Assembly: GCA_036164085.1 (NCBI GenBank)
Contig: JAYZJV010000032.1
Span: 1 to 18,555, forward strand
Length of the DNA stretch: 18,555 nucleotides
Source of the DNA: TMED-70 sp036164085
GTDB taxonomy: Bacteria > Chloroflexota > Dehalococcoidia > Lucifugimonadales > Lucifugimonadaceae
Direction of reading: 5' to 3'
Part shown: positions 14,884 to 18,555 of the stretch, one piece after another
Numbering within the stretch: the stretch's first letter is position 1
Layout: the number at the start of each line of letters is the position of its first letter
Notes under the pieces: generated by a model
Told to the model about the DNA's origin: nothing
The model's input: the letters and a program-made list of their open reading frames with translations, nothing else
The model's database searches: none
Translations under genes and position numbers: made by a program

Positions 14884-17124
14884 ATGGAAGATATAAACCA
14901 TAAAATACTTGAAGGGTTATCTGAAAAACAAAAAGAAGCAGTTACTCATCCTTTGAAACCACTTTTAATTATTGCAGGCCCTGGTTCTGGAAAAACTAGA
15001 GTTATGTCTCATAGAATTCCCTGGCTGATAAATAATTTTAATGTAAATCCATACGAAATTTTAGCTGTTACTTTTACTAATAAAGCTGCAAAGGAATTGA
15101 TGAATAGGGCAAAGTTTTTTTTACCTGATACTTCAAATGCAGTAGTCAAAACTTTCCATGGTTTTGCCTCATATTTTTTAAGAATTGAAGGTCATTTTGA
15201 TGGATTGGATAGAGCTTTTTCAATTTATGATGATTCTGATCAACTAAGAGTGGTAAAAAATATTTTTGAAGAATTAGATTTAAATGTAAAGAAAAATAAC
15301 CCCAAAGTGGTAATTTCTGAAATATCTAAATCTAAAAATTTAGACATCTCGACATCTAATTATAATAAAAATGCAAATAGTTATTTTGAAGAAATAGTCT
15401 CAAGAGTATATACAAGATATGAAGAGATACTTAATGCTTCAAATGCTTGTGATTTTGACGATTTATTATTGAAAACAAAAAATATTTTGTCACAAAATAT
15501 AGATGTTAGAAATAAATGGTCTAACAGATATAAGCAAGTGATAATTGATGAATTTCAAGATACTAATCCTTTGCAATTTCAAATTTCTGATTTATTAACT
15601 AATCAAGAAAAATCTATATCTGTTGTTGGTGATCCAGATCAATCTATTTATTCTTGGCGCCATGCTGTTCCAACAAATATTCTTGAATTCAAAAAAAAGT
15701 ATAAAGATTGTTTAGTTGTAAATCTTGATGAAAGCTATAGATCTACACAACCTATTTTAGAAGCTGCTGATTCAATAATTTCAAATAACACAAATAGATT
15801 CAAAAGAAAATTATGGACAAAAAATAAAGATGGAAACTTAATCAAATTTAATTCTTACTCTGACGAAGAAGAAGAAGCAATATCTGTAGCTTCTGAAATA
15901 TCTAAATTGATTGAAAAAAAAGATTCTTCCAATGATTTTGCAGTTATGTATCGAGTCAATGCTCAAAGCAGAGTTTTTGAAGTAGCTTTAAATTCTATAG
16001 GTCTGAAATATAGATTAGTCGGAGGAGTTCGGTTTTATGATAGGAAAGAAATAAAGGATATTTTAGCTTATTGCAAAATACTAATTAATCCTAATGACGA
16101 TGCTGCCTTTGAAAGAATTGTAAATTGCCCTCCAAGAGGAATAGGAATGAGAACTATCAATAAAATATTGATTGAAAAAAATAATTCTGACCAGAGCTAC
16201 ATTGCTTTTTTACAAGAAAGCATTAACAGTAATGATAAAAACTTTTTTTTATCTAAAAGAGCCTTTGATTCTATAAAAGATTTTATGATTATTTACGAGA
16301 AGTTAAAAGCTCAAGTTTCAATACAAGAACCGCATGAACTTATTAATACGATTATTTCTATTACTAATTATGACGATTATCTTAAAAATGATGAAGATGG
16401 TATAGAAAGATTAGAAAATATTAATGAGTTGAAATATTCTGCTGAAGAATTTTCTGAAAATTCAGAAGAAGGGAGTAGTGAATCTTTAATTGATTTTATA
16501 GAAAATTCGTCATTAAATTCTAATGTAGATTCCATTGATGAGTCAGAAGAAGCTATAACTCTTATAACTCTTCATCAAGCCAAAGGCTTAGAATACAAAA
16601 ATGTTTTTATAGTAGGAATGGAAGAAGGATTATTACCACATTCAAGGTCTATGGAATCAGAAGAAGAATTAGAGGAAGAAAGAAGACTGTGCTATGTTGG
16701 AATAACACGAGCTAAGGAAAATTTGTTTTTATCCTCATCTAGTCGAAGAAGATTTCAAGGTATTTATGATAATGCTATTCAATCAAGATTTTTAGATGAA
16801 ATTCCTAAATCAATTATTACCAAAAAATCAAAATATAAAAAATATGAAGATTCATGGAAAAAAACTTTTGAAAAAAATCCAAATAAAACTCTTATTGAAA
16901 ACCAAAAAGATACAGATGTAGATTTTTCTTTAGGAGATAAAGTTATTCACACTCATTTTGGGATAGGTAAATTAATTTCTTATAGACTTTTGACTAATGA
17001 TATTGAATTATCAATAAAATTTAATTCTCCTTATGGGATGAAAAAAATACTTAAAGAAAAAGCTCCGATAACTATTTCATCTCCTGATGAATCACCAGAT
17101 TTAGAAGATTATTATGGAATTTAG
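14884..17124 (+). CDS. pcrA: ATP-dependent 3'-5' DNA helicase PcrA/UvrD
   Basis: Superfamily 1A helicase of 746 residues for nucleotide excision and mismatch repair and removal of proteins from DNA. All motifs are present in order: Q-motif LSEKQKEAV (12-20), Walker A AGPGSGKT (31-38), motif Ia VTFTNKAA (62-69), Walker B DEFQDTN (222-228), motif III VGDPDQSIYSWR (248-259), motif IV ESYRST (283-288), motif V TLHQAKGLEY (562-571) and motif VI EERRLCYVGITRAKE (598-612). The tail (about 681-730; SLGDKVIHTHFGIGKL) matches the tudor-like domain of PcrA/UvrD that contacts RNA polymerase, supporting PcrA rather than Rep. Length is normal. It follows the DRTGG gene by 5 nt and overlaps the membrane-protein gene by 11 nt. 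Confidence 0.97.
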   Translation: MEDINHKILEGLSEKQKEAVTHPLKPLLIIAGPGSGKTRVMSHRIPWLINNFNVNPYEILAVTFTNKAAKELMNRAKFFLPDTSNAVVKTFHGFASYFLRIEGHFDGLDRAFSIYDDSDQLRVVKNIFEELDLNVKKNNPKVVISEISKSKNLDISTSNYNKNANSYFEEIVSRVYTRYEEILNASNACDFDDLLLKTKNILSQNIDVRNKWSNRYKQVIIDEFQDTNPLQFQISDLLTNQEKSISVVGDPDQSIYSWRHAVPTNILEFKKKYKDCLVVNLDESYRSTQPILEAADSIISNNTNRFKRKLWTKNKDGNLIKFNSYSDEEEEAISVASEISKLIEKKDSSNDFAVMYRVNAQSRVFEVALNSIGLKYRLVGGVRFYDRKEIKDILAYCKILINPNDDAAFERIVNCPPRGIGMRTINKILIEKNNSDQSYIAFLQESINSNDKNFFLSKRAFDSIKDFMIIYEKLKAQVSIQEPHELINTIISITNYDDYLKNDEDGIERLENINELKYSAEEFSENSEEGSSESLIDFIENSSLNSNVDSIDESEEAITLITLHQAKGLEYKNVFIVGMEEGLLPHSRSMESEEELEEERRLCYVGITRAKENLFLSSSSRRRFQGIYDNAIQSRFLDEIPKSIITKKSKYKKYEDSWKKTFEKNPNKTLIENQKDTDVDFSLGDKVIHTHFGIGKLISYRLLTNDIELSIKFNSPYGMKKILKEKAPITISSPDESPDLEDYYGI

Positions 17125-17500
17125 ATTTTTAAGAATTATTAAGGCTTTTATTTATTTATCTTTAATTACAAGTTTTCTTTCAGGTTTTGTTCTGCTTTTT
17201 ATTAAATTTGAAAATGGCAAAACTTTATTAGAGATACATTCTTCAAAAGTTATATTCCCTTTGTTTGTTCCTTTTTTAATAGGACTAGTCTGTTTATATT
17301 CAAGTCGTAGGAAAAATGTTTCTACTTATTATATTCCTATAACTTTATTTATTGGATCTATATTGCTTTTTTATTTTGAAATAGGGATGTTTAACCTTGT
17401 AGGAAATTATGCCTTTTTTTATCTCATAAGTGCTACTTTTCTATTGTCTTCTTCCGTTACATCTTTTATATTTGAATTCAAAAATAAAAACCAAAAATAA
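17114..17500 (+). CDS. Small four-helix membrane protein of unknown function
   Basis: A 128-residue hydrophobic protein with four predicted membrane helices, at about residues 8-30, 43-63, 71-92 and 96-120, joined by short loops; a basic SRRK segment follows helix 2. No family is recognised. The coding case rests on context: its ATG overlaps the helicase stop by 11 nt, and its TAA shares an A with the ATG of the next gene (TAATG). It is therefore an in-operon gene between the helicase and the dehydratases. A role in the lipid-type metabolism of the following genes is possible but unsupported. Confidence 0.7.
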   Translation: MEFRFLRIIKAFIYLSLITSFLSGFVLLFIKFENGKTLLEIHSSKVIFPLFVPFLIGLVCLYSSRRKNVSTYYIPITLFIGSILLFYFEIGMFNLVGNYAFFYLISATFLLSSSVTSFIFEFKNKNQK

Positions 17501-17976
17501 TGCCTACAAAAGATACAATAACAGATGAAATGAGATCTTTCATAGGGCTTAAAACAGAGCCCAAATCATACATAGTTGAGAAGCATTCAATTGAACATTT
17601 TGCTTCTGCAATTGGAGACAATAACCCAATGTATTTTGATGAAGCATTTGCAATTGAAAATAATGGAAGAATAGTCGCACCACCAACATTTATCCGATTA
17701 TTTAAACCTAATAAATTAAATAAAATATTCCCTGATCCTTTTTCAAATTTAGTTGATGGAGGGTCATCATATATTTTTCATGAGAAGATTTTTGTTGGAG
17801 ATAAAATAACAGTAGAGTCTCAACTAAAAGATTTATTTATTAAATCAGGCAGTATGGGGGAAATGATGTTTAAAATTTCACTTACAACTTATACAAACCA
17901 AAACAAAATACTAGTTGCAGAACAAGAAATAACTACTATTTACTATGGTAAAGGAGAAAAGACTTTTCTAAGTTAG
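17500..17976 (+). CDS. MaoC-like (FAS1-type/HadA-like) dehydratase, N-terminal hot-dog type
   Basis: A 158-residue single hot-dog protein of the MaoC_dehydrat_N group. Recognisable marks are the N-terminal IGLKTEPKSYIVEKHSIEHF, IGDNNPMYFD (38-47) and APPTFIRLF (60-68), as in mycobacterial HadA/HadC and HTD2-type 3-hydroxyacyl dehydratase subunits. Such proteins usually pair with a second, catalytic MaoC subunit, which is what the next gene encodes. The heterodimer would dehydrate 3-hydroxyacyl thioesters (ACP- or CoA-bound) to enoyl thioesters. The ATG overlaps the previous stop by one base. Chain-length preference cannot be deduced. Confidence 0.85.
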   Translation: MPTKDTITDEMRSFIGLKTEPKSYIVEKHSIEHFASAIGDNNPMYFDEAFAIENNGRIVAPPTFIRLFKPNKLNKIFPDPFSNLVDGGSSYIFHEKIFVGDKITVESQLKDLFIKSGSMGEMMFKISLTTYTNQNKILVAEQEITTIYYGKGEKTFLS

Positions 17977-17982
17977 TTATCT

Positions 17983-18417
17983 ATGAAAACAAGAAAACAA
18001 ATATATTTTCAAGATGTTAAAATTGGTCAAATAATTGGACCAAAAATAATAAATATTGATAGAAAACAATTAGTTATGTATGCTGGTGCTTCTCAAGATT
18101 TTAATGAGTTTCATTACGATGATGAAGTTGCAAAAAAAGCGGGGCATAAAGGAATAATAATTCATGGGGCATTAAAAAGTGCTTGGTTAGCTCAACTTAT
18201 GGTTGAATTTGTAGGGTTAAAGGGGAGACTAAAAAAGTTTAATGTATCATATAGAGGAGTTGATTTCCCATATGAAGATTTAAAATATTATGGGAAGATT
18301 ACAAACAAATATATTGACAAGTCAATTGGTTTTGTTGAAATTGACTTAAGCTTAGAAAATGCTGAGGGACAAATAACTACTCCTTCTTCAGCTTTAATAG
18401 AATTGCCAATGAAATGA
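17983..18417 (+). CDS. MaoC-like (R)-specific enoyl hydratase/3-hydroxyacyl dehydratase, catalytic subunit
   Basis: A 144-residue hot-dog protein carrying the hydratase-2 motif: YAGASQDFNEFHYDDEVAKKAG (33-54), with catalytic D39 and H44 and the conserved N41, then HKGIIIHGALKSAWL (55-69), which matches the usual G-x-I-x-H-G segment. Together with the preceding non-catalytic-type MaoC protein (6 nt upstream) it resembles HadAB-like dehydratase pairs, expected to interconvert 3-hydroxyacyl and trans-2-enoyl thioesters. Length and motif order are normal. An SDR gene follows 24 nt downstream, giving a dehydratase/ketoreductase set for fatty acyl or related CoA metabolism. Confidence 0.9.
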   Translation: MKTRKQIYFQDVKIGQIIGPKIINIDRKQLVMYAGASQDFNEFHYDDEVAKKAGHKGIIIHGALKSAWLAQLMVEFVGLKGRLKKFNVSYRGVDFPYEDLKYYGKITNKYIDKSIGFVEIDLSLENAEGQITTPSSALIELPMK

Positions 18418-18441
18418 TAATTAATAATAAAGAGGTTATAA

Positions 18442-18555
18442 ATGTCTGAAATTTTAAAAGGAAAAGTAGCAATAGTAACGGGTTCTGGACAAGGTATAGG
18501 AAGAGCAGTAGCTGAAGATTTAGCTGCACATGGCGCAAAAATTTTAGTAGTAGAT
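18442..18555 (+). CDS. Short-chain dehydrogenase/reductase (SDR), 5' part only
   Basis: The first 38 codons of a gene that runs off the window. The translation has the Rossmann nucleotide-binding start GKVAIVTGSGQGIGRAVAEDL (residues 7-27), with the classical-SDR TGxxxGIG motif at 13-20, and ends in the second beta strand (KILVVD). D38 at that strand end would suggest NAD(H) preference, but the deciding residues after it are not visible. The ATG is supported by AGAGGT (18431-18436) 5 nt upstream. By position after two MaoC dehydratase subunits it may be a 3-oxoacyl/3-hydroxyacyl thioester oxidoreductase. Confidence 0.85.
   Translation, partial: MSEILKGKVAIVTGSGQGIGRAVAEDLAAHGAKILVVD

Noticed and set aside
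1..18555. CRISPR arrays, insertion sequences, rRNA genes, prophage genes
   Set aside because: No regularly spaced repeats, transposase or integrase motifs, rRNA-like stretches or phage structural genes were seen on either strand.

Overview
The window is an AT-rich, gene-dense bacterial chromosome segment with 18 protein-coding genes (the last cut by the window end) and two tRNA genes. Adjacent genes are mostly packed at -16 to +5 nt, and no non-coding stretch exceeds about 210 nt once the tRNAs are counted. The organism cannot be fixed from the sequence. Low GC, compact operons, a Thr/Pro-rich lipoprotein stalk, a DUF1800-DUF1501 pair and a MaoC-MaoC-SDR cluster would fit a streamlined marine bacterium, for instance a low-GC Chloroflexota (SAR202-like) lineage; this is a guess.

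Layout. (1) 143-2357: an OmpR-type response regulator and its membrane histidine kinase, overlapping by 8 nt. (2) 2426-3527: an ExoX/DnaQ-like exonuclease whose second active-site motif is altered, overlapping a small DCC-family (DUF393) protein. (3) 3524-5592, minus strand: an inositol-monophosphatase-family phosphatase overlapping an MFS_3-type exporter. (4) 5638-7866, minus strand: tRNA-Gly(GCC), then a large lipoprotein with a Thr/Pro stalk, an LRR-like region and an HExxH metallopeptidase domain; its base composition differs sharply from its surroundings. (5) 7954-10307: a biotin-dependent carboxyltransferase subunit without a biotinyl domain, a HIT-family hydrolase, and a PrxQ/BCP peroxiredoxin with its own promoter and strong ribosome binding site. 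(6) 10311-13873, minus strand: tRNA-Phe(GAA), then DUF1800, DUF1501 and an NHL-repeat propeller as an apparent operon. (7) 13973-18555: a BioD-like/DRTGG protein, a PcrA/UvrD helicase, a four-helix membrane protein, two MaoC-fold dehydratases and the start of an SDR oxidoreductase.

How the genes may work together. The two MaoC proteins and the SDR make a plausible 3-hydroxyacyl dehydration/reduction set. The carboxyltransferase needs a biotin carrier and a biotin carboxylase encoded elsewhere. The DUF1800-DUF1501-NHL set is the best candidate here for an uncharacterised system.

Regulation. Several operon-leading genes have no visible Shine-Dalgarno sequence. Three carry a TTGATT hexamer, a 16-17 nt spacer and a TA-rich -10 hexamer only 6-8 nt before the ATG, a geometry that suggests leaderless mRNAs. 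Internal or separately promoted genes (DUF1501, peroxiredoxin) have clear ribosome binding sites, so both initiation modes seem to be used.
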